Assembly: GCA_029777335.1 (NCBI GenBank)
Contig: JAKOSN010000075.1
Location: 1-46,911 of the forward strand
Length of the DNA stretch: 46,911 bases
Reading direction: 5' to 3'
DNA from: Planctomycetota bacterium
GTDB lineage: Bacteria; Planctomycetota; Planctomycetia; Gemmatales; Gemmataceae
Below, piece after piece: positions 1 to 9,331 of this stretch. Both the position numbers and the translations under genes were made by a program. The notes under the pieces are model-generated. The model was given only the letters and a program-made list of their open reading frames with translations. It made no database searches and was not told the DNA's origin. How positions within the stretch are numbered: position 1 is the stretch's first letter; the number at the start of each line of letters is the position of its first letter.

Positions 1-341
1 GTTTGCAGGATCAAGCGGGTGTCGGCGTCCAGCGCAATGCCTCGTCCCAGCACTTCCTGCAACCGGGTGCAGTTCTCGCGAAGCCCGCCGTTATTCCAGG
101 AGTCCGGGGTGGTGCGTGCCAGGATGCGGAGACAGCGCTGCACCAGTTCATGGTGTTCGCGTTCGCCGAGAGTTTGCTTCACCTGCGGTTCACCCAGTTG
201 CTGCAGGGCCGTCATCGGGCGGTCCGGGAGCGAAAAGAGGATCTCGCGGCGCAGGGAGGCAGGATCGGGCGGTTGTTGCGCAAACCCTTTTAGATAAAGG
301 AGTAACACCACTCCTATCAGGATCAGCCGTGGGCGAGTCAT
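1..341 (-). CDS. Exported protein of unknown function (C-terminal part outside window)
   Basis: The reading frame is open from an ATG at 341 to the left edge of the window, so only the first 113 codons are seen. The N-terminus has a typical signal peptide: MTRPR, then the hydrophobic run LILIGVVLLLYL, then a small-residue end (GFAQ) before the mature QPPDPASLRR. The mature part is helical and charged, with no motif I recognise. An ATG two codons upstream (347) is also in frame, but GGAG sits directly against it, whereas the same GGAG is six bases from the ATG at 341, so 341 is preferred. It lies 92 bases downstream of the inositol-phosphatase gene on the same strand and may be the last gene of that group. 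The function is unknown. Confidence 0.65.
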   Translation of the reverse strand, partial: MTRPRLILIGVVLLLYLKGFAQQPPDPASLRREILFSLPDRPMTALQQLGEPQVKQTLGEREHHELVQRCLRILARTTPDSWNNGGLRENCTRLQEVLGRGIALDADTRLILQ

Positions 342-433
342 GGACATCTCCGCGAAGGATGATAGTGTCTGGTCGCGGGCTTCTCTCGAAGAGACGTTCC
401 CCGCGAGCCGTGGTTAACGCGCAGGCCAGCGAT

Positions 434-1231
434 TTAGCCACGCATCCCGGCGAGCACAAGTTCGTGCAAAACGCCGTTGTCTGCCAGCAAGCCATGGTCC
501 TGTTTGGCGCCCGGGCGACCGTAGACAAGCTCCTCCCCCTTTAACCCGGTCGCGCGTCCGCCGGCCTCGGTGACCAGGATATGGCCGGCGCAGATATCCC
601 AGTCGCCAAACGAGGGGTAGGTGTTGACGTAGAGATCCGCCTCGCCGCGCGCCACGCGCGCCATCTTGACGCCGGCGGAGTAGCATTCCACGACACGCCC
701 CGGCCGCAGGCGCTGGACGGGAAGCGAGGGCTCGCGCGAATGACTCTGGATCAAGGTCGCCGCGGCCAGCGTGCGGGTGGTCGTGACCCGACAGCGAGCT
801 GGGGCGGTATCGTCGTCCTGGCGCCAGCATCCGCTCCCCAGGGCGGCGTAGGTGCGTTGACCTCGTGCCGGCTCCTGCACCACGCCGACCACCGCGACCC
901 CCTCCACCACCAGTGCCACCATCACCGAAAATTCCCCATTTTTGCGAGCAAAGCCTCGGGTGCCATCGATCGGATCCACGATCCACATGCGCTTTCCGGT
1001 ATCCGGAGCGTCCGCCAAGGTGGCTGTTTTCTCCTCCGCGCGCAGGGCATCGGCGGGGAAGCAGCGGTGCAGATGTTGCAGAACCGCTTCCTGCGCCTCG
1101 TAATCGGCGGCTGTAGTGATATCCGCGCGAGCGTCGGGAATCACGTCAAAGCGCGCGTAATGTTCCAGCACCACCGCGGTCCCCTGCTGAGCAGCCTCCA
1201 GGGCCACCTCCAATTCACGTTCGTAAGCCAT
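434..1231 (-). CDS. Inositol monophosphatase family phosphatase (CysQ/HAL2/histidinol-phosphatase-like)
   Basis: The 265-residue product carries the metal-binding signatures of the lithium-sensitive Mg-dependent phosphatase fold: the acidic pair in RAEEK (about 64-68), WIVDPIDGTRGF (83-94) and WDICAG (211-216). Family members hydrolyse inositol phosphates, 3'(2'),5'-bisphosphate nucleotides or histidinol phosphate; which substrate applies cannot be decided from the sequence. It is cytosolic, with no signal peptide. The ORF can be read from an ATG at 1264 directly after the upstream stop codon, but the ATG at 1231 is preceded by GAGG at a proper distance and the protein then begins where family members usually do (MAYERELEVAL). 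It follows the DUF1570-type gene by 33 bases and is probably co-transcribed with it. Confidence 0.88.
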   Translation of the reverse strand: MAYERELEVALEAAQQGTAVVLEHYARFDVIPDARADITTAADYEAQEAVLQHLHRCFPADALRAEEKTATLADAPDTGKRMWIVDPIDGTRGFARKNGEFSVMVALVVEGVAVVGVVQEPARGQRTYAALGSGCWRQDDDTAPARCRVTTTRTLAAATLIQSHSREPSLPVQRLRPGRVVECYSAGVKMARVARGEADLYVNTYPSFGDWDICAGHILVTEAGGRATGLKGEELVYGRPGAKQDHGLLADNGVLHELVLAGMRG

Positions 1232-1264
1232 CAACGTCCTCGTGCTCGGGATCGGGCGAACCAT

Positions 1265-2728
1265 TTAGCGGGCCACGGTGCCATCTTCGCGCAGATGGTG
1301 CAGGAAATGGCGGAACTCTTTCTCGAACTGGGGGAGGGGTTGGTCGACCAGGGCGCGAAACGCCTCGTGGACGTCGGCGCCCTGGCGCAGGGCCTTGACG
1401 TAATCATCCAGCGCCCTGGTGCCGAGCACGCCCCGATCGAAGGTGAGATAGAAGGCCAGCGCCCAGGCGGCCAGGTAGCAACGATCCGAACTCTGCCGAT
1501 CTCCGCGAGGGGCGACGACAAACTCGCGCGAGCCCGCTTGCAGCAACTCACGCAGCGAGAGAAGCTCGTTTTTGCGCAGCGCAGCGCGGACCAGGGCGAG
1601 GCGTTCGGGATCGGCGTGCCCCACGCGCAGCTCGCCGGCCTCGATGAGCGCGGTCTCGAAGATCTGGGCGAGTCCCTCGTTGAGCCAGATCGGAAAGCCC
1701 CCTTCTTTCTCCGGGTAGACCGCACTCGCCAGGTAAGCGTGAAACGCCTCGTGATACAGCCGTTGATGCAGCCGACGCAGCGAGGTGCGGAACCCCGTTT
1801 CGTTCTTCATCTCCACAAATTGCATCTTTTGCAGATCGTCATTGATCGGTTTGAGTAACTCCGCCGGCACGCGCGGCCCGTAGATCTTCGCCAGGTCGTT
1901 CTTGCGCGTGGTCAGCTGAATGCGCCAGCGATCGTGCTGTTGGCGCACTTTCTCCATCTCGCTGCACAGACGTTCCAGGTCACTGCCACAGACGACCTCG
2001 TTGCGGGTGGGATCGTAAAAGGCCGGGTTGAGGAGGTGGCGCCCCTGTTTGCGGACCAGGGCGCTGTAATCCTCCAGCGAGCGAGCCAGCACGATCGTCG
2101 TGGGTTGCGCGGGGTGATGTTTGGGGGGCAGACAGCGCACAAACGCCGCGTAGATCTGTTCGAGCTGAATCCCGGTGAGCTGGACGATGTCCTCGCGCGC
2201 ATTGGATAGGAGATGAAAGTGCGTGGAAGTGTAAAGGACGGCCGACCCCAGCTTCCCCTTTTCCCCCCAGCGGGCGGGCTTGAGCGGGAGTTCCTCTCCG
2301 GGGGGGAGTTCGATCTTTCCGCCTTCGCGCAGGCGCATCTGGGCGACAAGCAACTGTCGTTCGCGCGCCAGGGCTTCCAGACGTGTGATGAGCTGCTCGC
2401 GTTCTCTGGGGCCCAGCATCTCCACGCGCGCCACATCGGCGCGCGCCAGGCGATCCTGCATCACAACGGTGGGCGAGCCGGGGCGACGAAAGACACGCTT
2501 GAGGATCAGGTGGGTCGGCGTTTGCTGAACAACGAGCCCCTCCATCGGGGCGCGGCCTCGGGTCAGGTGGACGACATCGAGCTTCCACTCCTCGGCGACC
2601 AGCGACGGTTTTTGCTGACCAAACACGCACGTCGAAGGGAAGGCCAGGACGAGACCGAGCCAGACCAGACCAGGGAATCGGCGCCGCTGCCAGACAGAGG
2701 TCCGGTCCTTGTCGATGGGTGCGCTCAC
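1265..2728 (-). CDS. DUF1570-type putative zinc metallopeptidase, exported
   Basis: The 487-residue product has an N-terminal hydrophobic segment (LVWLGLVLAFPSTCVFG, about 21-37) that looks like a signal peptide or lipoprotein-type leader. A HEAFH motif at 326-330 followed by WLNEGLAQ at 348-355 gives the two histidines and downstream glutamate of a gluzincin-type zinc site. This matches the DUF1570/peptidase MA-like proteins that are common in planctomycetes. The N-terminal 130 residues are charged and include a short coiled coil. The start is a GTG at 2728 with GAGG seven bases upstream. A promoter-like GTGACA/TATAGT pair lies 47-75 bases upstream. The substrate is unknown; proteolysis in the cell envelope is an inference from the motif and the leader. 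Confidence 0.8.
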   Translation of the reverse strand: MSAPIDKDRTSVWQRRRFPGLVWLGLVLAFPSTCVFGQQKPSLVAEEWKLDVVHLTRGRAPMEGLVVQQTPTHLILKRVFRRPGSPTVVMQDRLARADVARVEMLGPREREQLITRLEALARERQLLVAQMRLREGGKIELPPGEELPLKPARWGEKGKLGSAVLYTSTHFHLLSNAREDIVQLTGIQLEQIYAAFVRCLPPKHHPAQPTTIVLARSLEDYSALVRKQGRHLLNPAFYDPTRNEVVCGSDLERLCSEMEKVRQQHDRWRIQLTTRKNDLAKIYGPRVPAELLKPINDDLQKMQFVEMKNETGFRTSLRRLHQRLYHEAFHAYLASAVYPEKEGGFPIWLNEGLAQIFETALIEAGELRVGHADPERLALVRAALRKNELLSLRELLQAGSREFVVAPRGDRQSSDRCYLAAWALAFYLTFDRGVLGTRALDDYVKALRQGADVHEAFRALVDQPLPQFEKEFRHFLHHLREDGTVAR

Positions 2729-2774
2729 GCCGAGACCTCGCGTTCAGAGAGGAGCGGGCACAGGGCTTTCCTCT

Positions 2775-2803
2775 ACTATAAGCGACGCAAGCCACGTTGT
2801 CAC
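2775..2803 (-). promoter_or_regulatory. Sigma-70-like promoter for the DUF1570-type gene
   Basis: On the minus strand, GTGACA (2798-2803) and TATAGT (2775-2780) are separated by 17 bases and lie 47 bases upstream of the GTG start codon at 2728. Both hexamers differ from consensus by one base. Confidence 0.5.
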
Positions 2804-2822
2804 GCTCTTGCCCTTGTCGGCG

Positions 2823-4598
2823 CTAGAAGGGGTAGATCCAGGGCGTGATCAACACGGCGGCGATCCCGATCAGCACATTGAGCGGCCCCCCGAAGCGGAG
2901 ATAGTCGCTGAAGCGATAGCCGCCCGGGCCGTACACCATCAGGTTGGTCTGGTAGCCCGTGGGGGTGGCGAAACTGCACGAGGCGGCAATCATCAACACC
3001 ATGATGAAGGGCATCGGGTTGACCCCCAGAGTGCGGGCGGTCGTCAGGGCGATGGGGAAAACGAGGGCCGCGGCAGCTGAGTGGGAGAGCACCTCGGTGA
3101 AGATGCTGGTGATCAGGTAGACAATCGCCAGCGCGATCCAGGGGTTGCTTCCGCCCAGATCCAGGACCTGGTGGGCAATGAATCCTGCCGCGCCGGTGGT
3201 CTGCAAGCCACGTCCCAGGGCGAGCGAAGCGGCAATCACCACGAGCACCTGCCAGTCGATGCTCTTGCGGGCCACGTTTTCCGGGCAACAGCGCGTCAGC
3301 AACATCGCCGAGGCCGCGAGCAAGGCCGCCTGGAACATGCTCAGCAAGCCCAGCCCTGCCACGAGCACCATCACGGCGAGCACGCCCAGGGCAATCCACG
3401 CCTGCACCGGCGACGGACGATGGTGCGAATCATCCAGCGGACTCACGAGAAAGAAATCGCGTGAATTGCGGTGCTGGTCGACAAAGGTGGGGTGAGTCTC
3501 CAGCAAGAGAGTATCGCCGCTCTGCAGGACGATGTCGCCAATCTTGCCGGTCAGGCGCGCGCCGTTGCGCGCCACGGCAATGATGGCGGCGTTGTACATC
3601 GTGCGAAAACGCCCCTCGCGAATGCTCATCCCCAGCTGCGGAAAACTGTCGGAAATCACCACCTCCACCAGGCAACGCTCCGACCGCGGCGCGTTGATCT
3701 TGAAGACCTGGTCGGTCGCCAGCTTGAGCGAACGCATCTTCTGTAAGTAGACCACCGACTCGACCACCCCCACGAAGACCAGGCGATCGTTGGCGTGCAG
3801 CCGTTCGCGCGACCCGACCGCCGCCAGCACCTCGCCGCCGCGATCGATCTCCATCAGATACAACCCAGGGAGACTGCGCAGCCCGGCGCCCTCGATCGTC
3901 TTTCCCACCAGGGCACTGCCGGGTTCGACCAGCATCTCCACCGTGTACTGGCGCGGATCGCCCAGTTCCGAGGTCACCGGGCGCCGATCCGGAAGCCAGC
4001 GACTGCAGAAGAGGACATACGTCAGTCCCACCAGCGCACAGGGGATGCCCACGGGTGTCTGATCAAACATCTTCAGGGGCGGCAAGTCCGGAGCGTTCTG
4101 GGCCACGACCAGCCCGCTGACAATCAGGTTGGTGCTCGTCCCGATGAGGGTGCACATGCCGCCCAGAATCGTCGCATAACTGAGAGGGATGAGGAGCTTC
4201 GAGGGGGAGATGCCGATGCGCCGCGCCCAGTCCTTGACCACGGGGAGCATCATCGCCACCTGGGGGGTGTTGTTGATAAAGGCGCTCAGGAACGCCGTGG
4301 GCAGGAGCATGCGCGCCAGGGCCGTGCGCAGACTTTTTGGGCGGCCCAGCAAGCGTTCCGCCAGCAAGCTGATGGCGCCGGTTTCGCTCAACCCCGCGGC
4401 CACCACATAGAAGATCCCGACCGTGATCATTCCCTCGTTGGCAAACCCCGCCAGGGCATCTTTCGGTTTGAGGATGCCGGTGACCACCAGGAGCGTCATT
4501 GCCCCCAGCATGATCAGATCGGCGCCGTAGCGTGAAAAGGCAAGGAGGCCAAGGGTCAGGACAACGACGACAATGCTGAACGGAAGTTGCCAGTCCAT
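2823..4598 (-). CDS. SLC13/DASS-like anion permease with two RCK_C (TrkA_C) domains
   Basis: The 591-residue product is a polytopic inner-membrane protein. The N-terminal half holds FINNTPQVAMMLP (107-119) and LIGTSTNLIVSG (151-162), the paired hairpin motifs of the SLC13/SAC1 family of sodium-coupled anion carriers. Two soluble RCK_C domains follow (about 218-290 and 308-372), with the typical GxxLVGKTI and GDTLLL patterns. The second membrane half begins near 400 and contains ATPTGYQTNLMVYG. The architecture is that of bacterial carriers annotated as sulfate, citrate or dicarboxylate permeases; the real substrate is unknown. The RCK_C domains suggest ligand gating. The ATG at 4598 follows the nuclease gene stop by 49 bases on the same strand, with only a weak ribosome site. 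Confidence 0.87.
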   Translation of the reverse strand: MDWQLPFSIVVVVLTLGLLAFSRYGADLIMLGAMTLLVVTGILKPKDALAGFANEGMITVGIFYVVAAGLSETGAISLLAERLLGRPKSLRTALARMLLPTAFLSAFINNTPQVAMMLPVVKDWARRIGISPSKLLIPLSYATILGGMCTLIGTSTNLIVSGLVVAQNAPDLPPLKMFDQTPVGIPCALVGLTYVLFCSRWLPDRRPVTSELGDPRQYTVEMLVEPGSALVGKTIEGAGLRSLPGLYLMEIDRGGEVLAAVGSRERLHANDRLVFVGVVESVVYLQKMRSLKLATDQVFKINAPRSERCLVEVVISDSFPQLGMSIREGRFRTMYNAAIIAVARNGARLTGKIGDIVLQSGDTLLLETHPTFVDQHRNSRDFFLVSPLDDSHHRPSPVQAWIALGVLAVMVLVAGLGLLSMFQAALLAASAMLLTRCCPENVARKSIDWQVLVVIAASLALGRGLQTTGAAGFIAHQVLDLGGSNPWIALAIVYLITSIFTEVLSHSAAAALVFPIALTTARTLGVNPMPFIMVLMIAASCSFATPTGYQTNLMVYGPGGYRFSDYLRFGGPLNVLIGIAAVLITPWIYPF

Positions 4599-4647
4599 GA
4601 TGCCAATCCAGAGGGTGAGAGCGTGTCACGCAGGGGCAGGGGAGCAT

Positions 4648-6654
4648 TCAGGCGCGAATGGTCATGCCGATGCGTTTGAGCAACAGCCGCAGCAGCGACT
4701 CCAGGGGAGAGCGACCGGCGAGCATCTTGGGCTTGGCCTGAACCACGCCAGCCACCGCGCTTTGAATGTCGAACTCGTCGGACCAGAAGCCGACGTTGTC
4801 CACGGTGCAGTACGTCGCCCATTCGGGGAGTTCCGTCCCCCAGCTGCGGGCGCGCGAGGGGGGGGCATTGGCTGGCGTCATCGCCCAGACCTGTTGCGAC
4901 AGCACCTTCCCCGTTTTGAAGACTCCAATCTTGCCATATTTGCGTTTCACCTCGTCGAGCTTGGTCAGATGCGAATCCGACGAGTACTTCGCATCCAGCA
5001 CAATGATCAGGTCGGGAGGACGATTGGAGGCGCCCCCGCCGAGGAAGATCTCCAGGGTGATATCGGGGGTTCGTTCACGTTCGTCGCCAAGCAACCCGTA
5101 GGTCGCGCCGCGCACTCCTCGGTAGCCCACATAGCTGGGGAGATACCGCAGCCGAATCAGGTTGCCCCCCTGATCTTCATAGTCGAGGTTTTGATCGGGG
5201 GCAAAGTCAACCACAAAGCGATCGCGTTCCTCGGCCAGACGCCGAAACGGCGAACGCGGACCAAAATCCTCCGATTGACTGAAGGGCAGACAGGCCCGCA
5301 GGCTGCGCATCACCTCCAGCAGACACCACCATTCGTAGAGCACAGGAAGCGAGCGTGCCCGCATCACCAGGAACTTGTCGTCCATCTGCACGCGAAAGGC
5401 CTGGTAATGACCGACCATTGTCTTGAAGGCGCTGGAGTACGCCTTGTGGGAGCGAATCATCGGCGTGGATTGCGGCATGCTGCGCAGCGGCGGCGAGGGG
5501 GGGAGAAACGGGCTGCGCTGCAGAGTGGCCAGCTCGCGTCCCATCGCCGAGACGTGTTGCAACAGCCCCTGCAACTCCTCGATGCGGGGCAGATCCTCGC
5601 TCTCCCACCAGCTTTTCGCGCCTGGCGAGGTCCGCCGATGGCGATATTCGCGGCGGTCCTCGCGCATGCGCATTTCATGCTCCATGCGGGCGCGCAAATC
5701 CCGTGTTTGCAGAGAGAGAAAGTGCAAAAAACCGGCGATCATTCGGTTCTCGACGAGGTCGTAGGTGGGCGTGGCCACCTCGCGGACCTGATCGCGGAAG
5801 TGAACGCTGCCGTCGGGCAACGGCACCGCCAGGGTGGGATCCAGGCAGGTTTCCTCCAGCGTCAGATCCGAAACCGCCTGTTCGGCCAGGGCCGGTTCGC
5901 GCACGCGCTCGGTGCGCAGCCGATAGGCCGGCCGCCGCGCGATGGCGCGCAGCGAGGCTCCCATTTGATCAAGCGCCTGGCGCACCCGCTGCAGGGCCAG
6001 AATCGGCGCGCTCTCCCCAGGGCGCCGCTCCAGCTCCAGACCAATGAAGGTCTTGCCGTAGACATCCAGCAGCATGCCGGCGGAGTAGTCCGCGATCTCG
6101 GCGCAGAGGGCCTCGAAGGTCTCCTGCTCCATCTTCCCGGCGGCGATGAAGAGATCGGCCTGCAACACGGGACACCAGGCGTGTTGCACCTGCTCGCGCG
6201 TGTCGAGCCAGTCGTCGCCACACTCCAGCACCTCCACGCGCACGGTCGTCTGGCCCACCCAGTCGCGCAGCAGGCGTCCCACGCAGAAGCAGTATTCATG
6301 ACCGTCGTCGGTATCGGCACTCCAGCGCAGCAGAAAATCAGGGCGTTCCTGTTCCTGGGTCGAGGCAACGGGCACATTCCCCAGCAACAGGCGGACCTCG
6401 AAGTGCGTTGCCGGCCCCTCGGCGGATTCGCCGGGCCGAACCCATTCATCCTCGGCCTCGGGGGCGATATGCACTTCCAGTTCGCTGCTTTCGTTGAGGG
6501 TCAGCGGAGCGATGCGCGTACAGCTGGTCACCCCGACGCGCTGTTCCAGCACACGGCTCCAACGGCGGGTTTGCGGATCACGTTCGCGCAGGCGGATTCG
6601 CATGGCAACTCGGGGTCCGAGGTCCGGTTCCCGGGGCTGGGGCTCCTTCCCCAC
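4648..6654 (-). CDS. McrC-like DUF2357-type protein with PD-(D/E)XK nuclease domain
   Basis: The 668-residue product has the layout of McrC-like subunits with a DUF2357-like N-terminal half and a C-terminal restriction-endonuclease fold. The nuclease core is visible as PD (530-531) ahead of LIIVLDAKY, giving Asp554 and Lys556 of the D...(D/E)xK signature. The middle (about 290-420) is arginine/glutamate-rich and helical. Family knowledge: such proteins pair with a McrB-type AAA+ motor to cut DNA. The motor gene is directly upstream on the same strand, 62 bases away, so the two are very likely one operon. The listed GTG at 6654 has GGAGG only two bases upstream, which is too close; an ATG at 6603 (MRIRLRERD) is the alternative, without a clear ribosome site. 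The DNA substrate is unknown. Confidence 0.8.
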   Translation of the reverse strand: MGKEPQPREPDLGPRVAMRIRLRERDPQTRRWSRVLEQRVGVTSCTRIAPLTLNESSELEVHIAPEAEDEWVRPGESAEGPATHFEVRLLLGNVPVASTQEQERPDFLLRWSADTDDGHEYCFCVGRLLRDWVGQTTVRVEVLECGDDWLDTREQVQHAWCPVLQADLFIAAGKMEQETFEALCAEIADYSAGMLLDVYGKTFIGLELERRPGESAPILALQRVRQALDQMGASLRAIARRPAYRLRTERVREPALAEQAVSDLTLEETCLDPTLAVPLPDGSVHFRDQVREVATPTYDLVENRMIAGFLHFLSLQTRDLRARMEHEMRMREDRREYRHRRTSPGAKSWWESEDLPRIEELQGLLQHVSAMGRELATLQRSPFLPPSPPLRSMPQSTPMIRSHKAYSSAFKTMVGHYQAFRVQMDDKFLVMRARSLPVLYEWWCLLEVMRSLRACLPFSQSEDFGPRSPFRRLAEERDRFVVDFAPDQNLDYEDQGGNLIRLRYLPSYVGYRGVRGATYGLLGDERERTPDITLEIFLGGGASNRPPDLIIVLDAKYSSDSHLTKLDEVKRKYGKIGVFKTGKVLSQQVWAMTPANAPPSRARSWGTELPEWATYCTVDNVGFWSDEFDIQSAVAGVVQAKPKMLAGRSPLESLLRLLLKRIGMTIRA

Positions 6655-6716
6655 GACCTCCAGGCCTGCCGATCTTATCCAGGGGATGGCATCGTGTCAT
6701 CGGCAACTGAGGCAGG

Positions 6717-9194
6717 TCAATAGGCAAAGAAATCGATATCGCCAAAGTTGAGGTCGGCCTGGGCGATGGCGTCGCTGACGTGGCGTGCGGAGCGTTCAAA
6801 GCCATTCTGCGCCAGGTGATCGCGCAGGCTGGTGATGCGCGCTGCGTACTTGGTGCCTCGTCCGCGCAGCACCGGGAGAATCTTTTGCTGAAAGGCGAAA
6901 TCGACCGCGCGGACCGGCGTCAACAGCCCCACCGAGTTGGCCAGGTAGCGCTTGATGTTCTCAATCACCCGGGGCGACAGGTCCAACCCGGAGCCGACCG
7001 TATCGGTCTGCCGGCGGAGAATCTGCAACAGCGGATCCATGCGATCCCACAACTCGTCCGGGCACTGATCGGCGGTTCGGGTCCACTCCAGCAACTGGTG
7101 TGCCCGCAATCCCTTGCGCTGGTCGGGCGAATCCTCGACACTCGCCAACCCTGCATCGAACGACGCGCGCGACACATCACTGGCGGTCAGGAAAATCATC
7201 CCGGTGCGATCAAGCAACCGCGGGCTCAACCGTTCGGTTGTCTCGTCGTAGTTAATCGTCCCCCAGAAGAAGGTGTTCGGATAGAGCAGCAGCTCATGGC
7301 GCTGGGGAGAACCCTGTGGGTCGTGCAGCGCGGCGGGATCGAACAGGCGCACGCTGCGCCCTGCCACCTCGCCATTGGTCGTGCCGTTCCCCCCCGGGGT
7401 GATGCGCGGCAAGATCTGCAACAGCTGGGAGAAATAGTACTCGGGGGCGGCCAGGTTGAACTCATCGAGCACCACCAGGTAGACCCCGTCGCCGCCCATC
7501 TCCCAGTCGTACTGCGCCTGCAACAACCGGGTCGCCAACCCCGTGGGGCCTGGATCATAGCGCCCGTGAAAACTGTCGAAAAAGCCAAGCAGATAGCGAT
7601 CATCCGACCAGGAACGCCGCACGGCGATCTCGAGCATCGCATTGCCATGTCCCAGGGCACGCGCGAGGGCCGCCACGACACTCGATTTGCCGTAGCCGGG
7701 CGGCCCCGTGATCAGGTTGAGCGGGTTCGCCTTCAGTGAGATGAAGAGGTTGGCGATGAAGTCGCGCGTGAAATACAGCTGACTATCGGCCAGTTCGGTC
7801 ACCAGCTGATCGATGAGGGCGTTCTCGTCGCGCATGCACTCCAGTTCGCGCGTGGGCGGCACCGGTTTGACCTCGCTCCACAGGGTGGGAGCCGGACGCA
7901 GCGCCTTGGATTCCTTGAGCATCGGCATCAGGCCGTCGCGCCCTGTCGGCAGAGCCAGCGTGGCCCGCATCCCGGAGGCCAGGGCCGCCAGCAAGGGCAC
8001 CTGTTCACGCACCTGCCCCGCCAGATGATCGACCCCCTGGCGAATCTGGTCTTCCAGTTGGCGGATCAGGTCACGTTGTTGCTCGCGTTTCTCCTCGTAT
8101 TGTTTCAGTTCCTGCTGCCATTCCTCTTCCAGCCGTTTGCGCCCTGCTTCCAGATCGGCCATCTGCTCACTGAGCCGTTGTTGCTCGGCGGCCAACTCCA
8201 GCCGACGTTTCTTGACCTCGTCTTCCAGCGATTGCGCCCGGCGCGTGACCTCGATCGCCAGTTGCTGCTCGAGGGTGGCTTTCCCTTCCTCGGTTTCCAG
8301 GTAGCGGCGCGCGGCATGGCGGCGCTCGGTTTGCAGGACGTCGAGGTTGCCAAAGAGATTGGCCAGCCGCCGACAGCGCTGCCGAATGATCGACGACGGG
8401 GTGTCCTGCAGATAATCGGGCGCCAGCCGCAGAGTTTTCAGAATCTCCTCAGGAACCTCGAGCACATCGCGCCAGCGCAGATACCACTCGGCCAGCTGCA
8501 TATCGGGGATGCGATCGAATGCCTTGGCCGAGGTGGCGTGCAGAACCGGACCGACCAGCAGGGTGAACGGCTGCTCCACCACCTGGTTCAGCTCGCGCTC
8601 GGGATGTTCGTAGGTGCAGAAATGGATGCCCAGCCGGTTCAGATCTTCGAGCGAGAATTCATAGACAATCCCTTCCTCGCCATGGGGTTCCCACTGGATG
8701 GCCTCCAGGGCATCCATGCGATTGCGAATCAGCTGGGTCCGTTGCAGTGGGCCGTAGATGCGTTGCTGCACATTGCGGACAAAAAAGATAGGCATTACCC
8801 CTTGAGGCGGATTGCGAATCAGATTGCTCGATGAGAGCGGATCGAAGTTCGCGACCTCCAGCAGGGTGGCGACCGCCAGGTCTGCGCTGGCATCGATCAC
8901 CTGCGGGACCGCCATCGAGATGTAGTAACACTCGCGCAGCGAGGAGTTCTTGTATTTCTTGTTCAGACCGGGGCGAATGCGCACAAAATCCCAGGAAGTG
9001 AGTTCGCCGCGATTGACCAGGAAGATGTAGCCCGGGTTGGGAAACTGCTCCAGCGGCCGTTCGACCACCTCGTTGCGCGTCAGGCAGAACAGGGGATAGG
9101 CATTGCCGACCAGGCTCGCGGATTGATGGCCGTACCCCGACCATTCGCTGACGACAGCCAGGTACTCTTCGCGCGTCGGATCCACGTCAGGCAT
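6717..9194 (-). CDS. McrB-like AAA+ motor with long coiled coil
   Basis: The 825-residue product has three parts. Residues 1-290 form an N-terminal region I do not recognise. Residues 290-400 are an unbroken Glu/Arg/Gln-rich helix, very probably a coiled coil. The C-terminal AAA+ domain has Walker A GPPGYGKS (497-504), Walker B LVVLDEFN (573-580) and GTINYDETTERLS (645-657), followed by LDRTG (661-665) with a likely arginine finger. The last block resembles the GTxNxDET form of the McrB sensor/NxxD region rather than the MNTADRS form of E. coli McrB, so ATP versus GTP use is open. About 40 residues are inserted between Walker B and sensor 1. The ATG at 9194 has AGAGG five bases upstream. It pairs with the DUF2357-type nuclease downstream; restriction or antiphage defence is the likely role. 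Confidence 0.82.
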   Translation of the reverse strand: MPDVDPTREEYLAVVSEWSGYGHQSASLVGNAYPLFCLTRNEVVERPLEQFPNPGYIFLVNRGELTSWDFVRIRPGLNKKYKNSSLRECYYISMAVPQVIDASADLAVATLLEVANFDPLSSSNLIRNPPQGVMPIFFVRNVQQRIYGPLQRTQLIRNRMDALEAIQWEPHGEEGIVYEFSLEDLNRLGIHFCTYEHPERELNQVVEQPFTLLVGPVLHATSAKAFDRIPDMQLAEWYLRWRDVLEVPEEILKTLRLAPDYLQDTPSSIIRQRCRRLANLFGNLDVLQTERRHAARRYLETEEGKATLEQQLAIEVTRRAQSLEDEVKKRRLELAAEQQRLSEQMADLEAGRKRLEEEWQQELKQYEEKREQQRDLIRQLEDQIRQGVDHLAGQVREQVPLLAALASGMRATLALPTGRDGLMPMLKESKALRPAPTLWSEVKPVPPTRELECMRDENALIDQLVTELADSQLYFTRDFIANLFISLKANPLNLITGPPGYGKSSVVAALARALGHGNAMLEIAVRRSWSDDRYLLGFFDSFHGRYDPGPTGLATRLLQAQYDWEMGGDGVYLVVLDEFNLAAPEYYFSQLLQILPRITPGGNGTTNGEVAGRSVRLFDPAALHDPQGSPQRHELLLYPNTFFWGTINYDETTERLSPRLLDRTGMIFLTASDVSRASFDAGLASVEDSPDQRKGLRAHQLLEWTRTADQCPDELWDRMDPLLQILRRQTDTVGSGLDLSPRVIENIKRYLANSVGLLTPVRAVDFAFQQKILPVLRGRGTKYAARITSLRDHLAQNGFERSARHVSDAIAQADLNFGDIDFFAY

Positions 9195-9331
9195 GGTTGC
9201 CTCTTCCCAGACCGCTCGTGATCATCAGGGAGTGCCTACTCGCGCAAGGAACGGGAAGTCGTGGGCGACACCTGGAAGAAAGGGTCCGCACCAGACGAGC
9301 ATCGAGGGGGAGGTATCTCGTCTCACGTGGC

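Noticed and set aside
4573..6723. 716-codon plus-strand ORF antisense to the McrC-like gene
   Set aside because: Composition is His/Gln/Arg-rich without any family pattern, as expected for the antisense of a GC-rich gene; the minus strand shows clear nuclease motifs.
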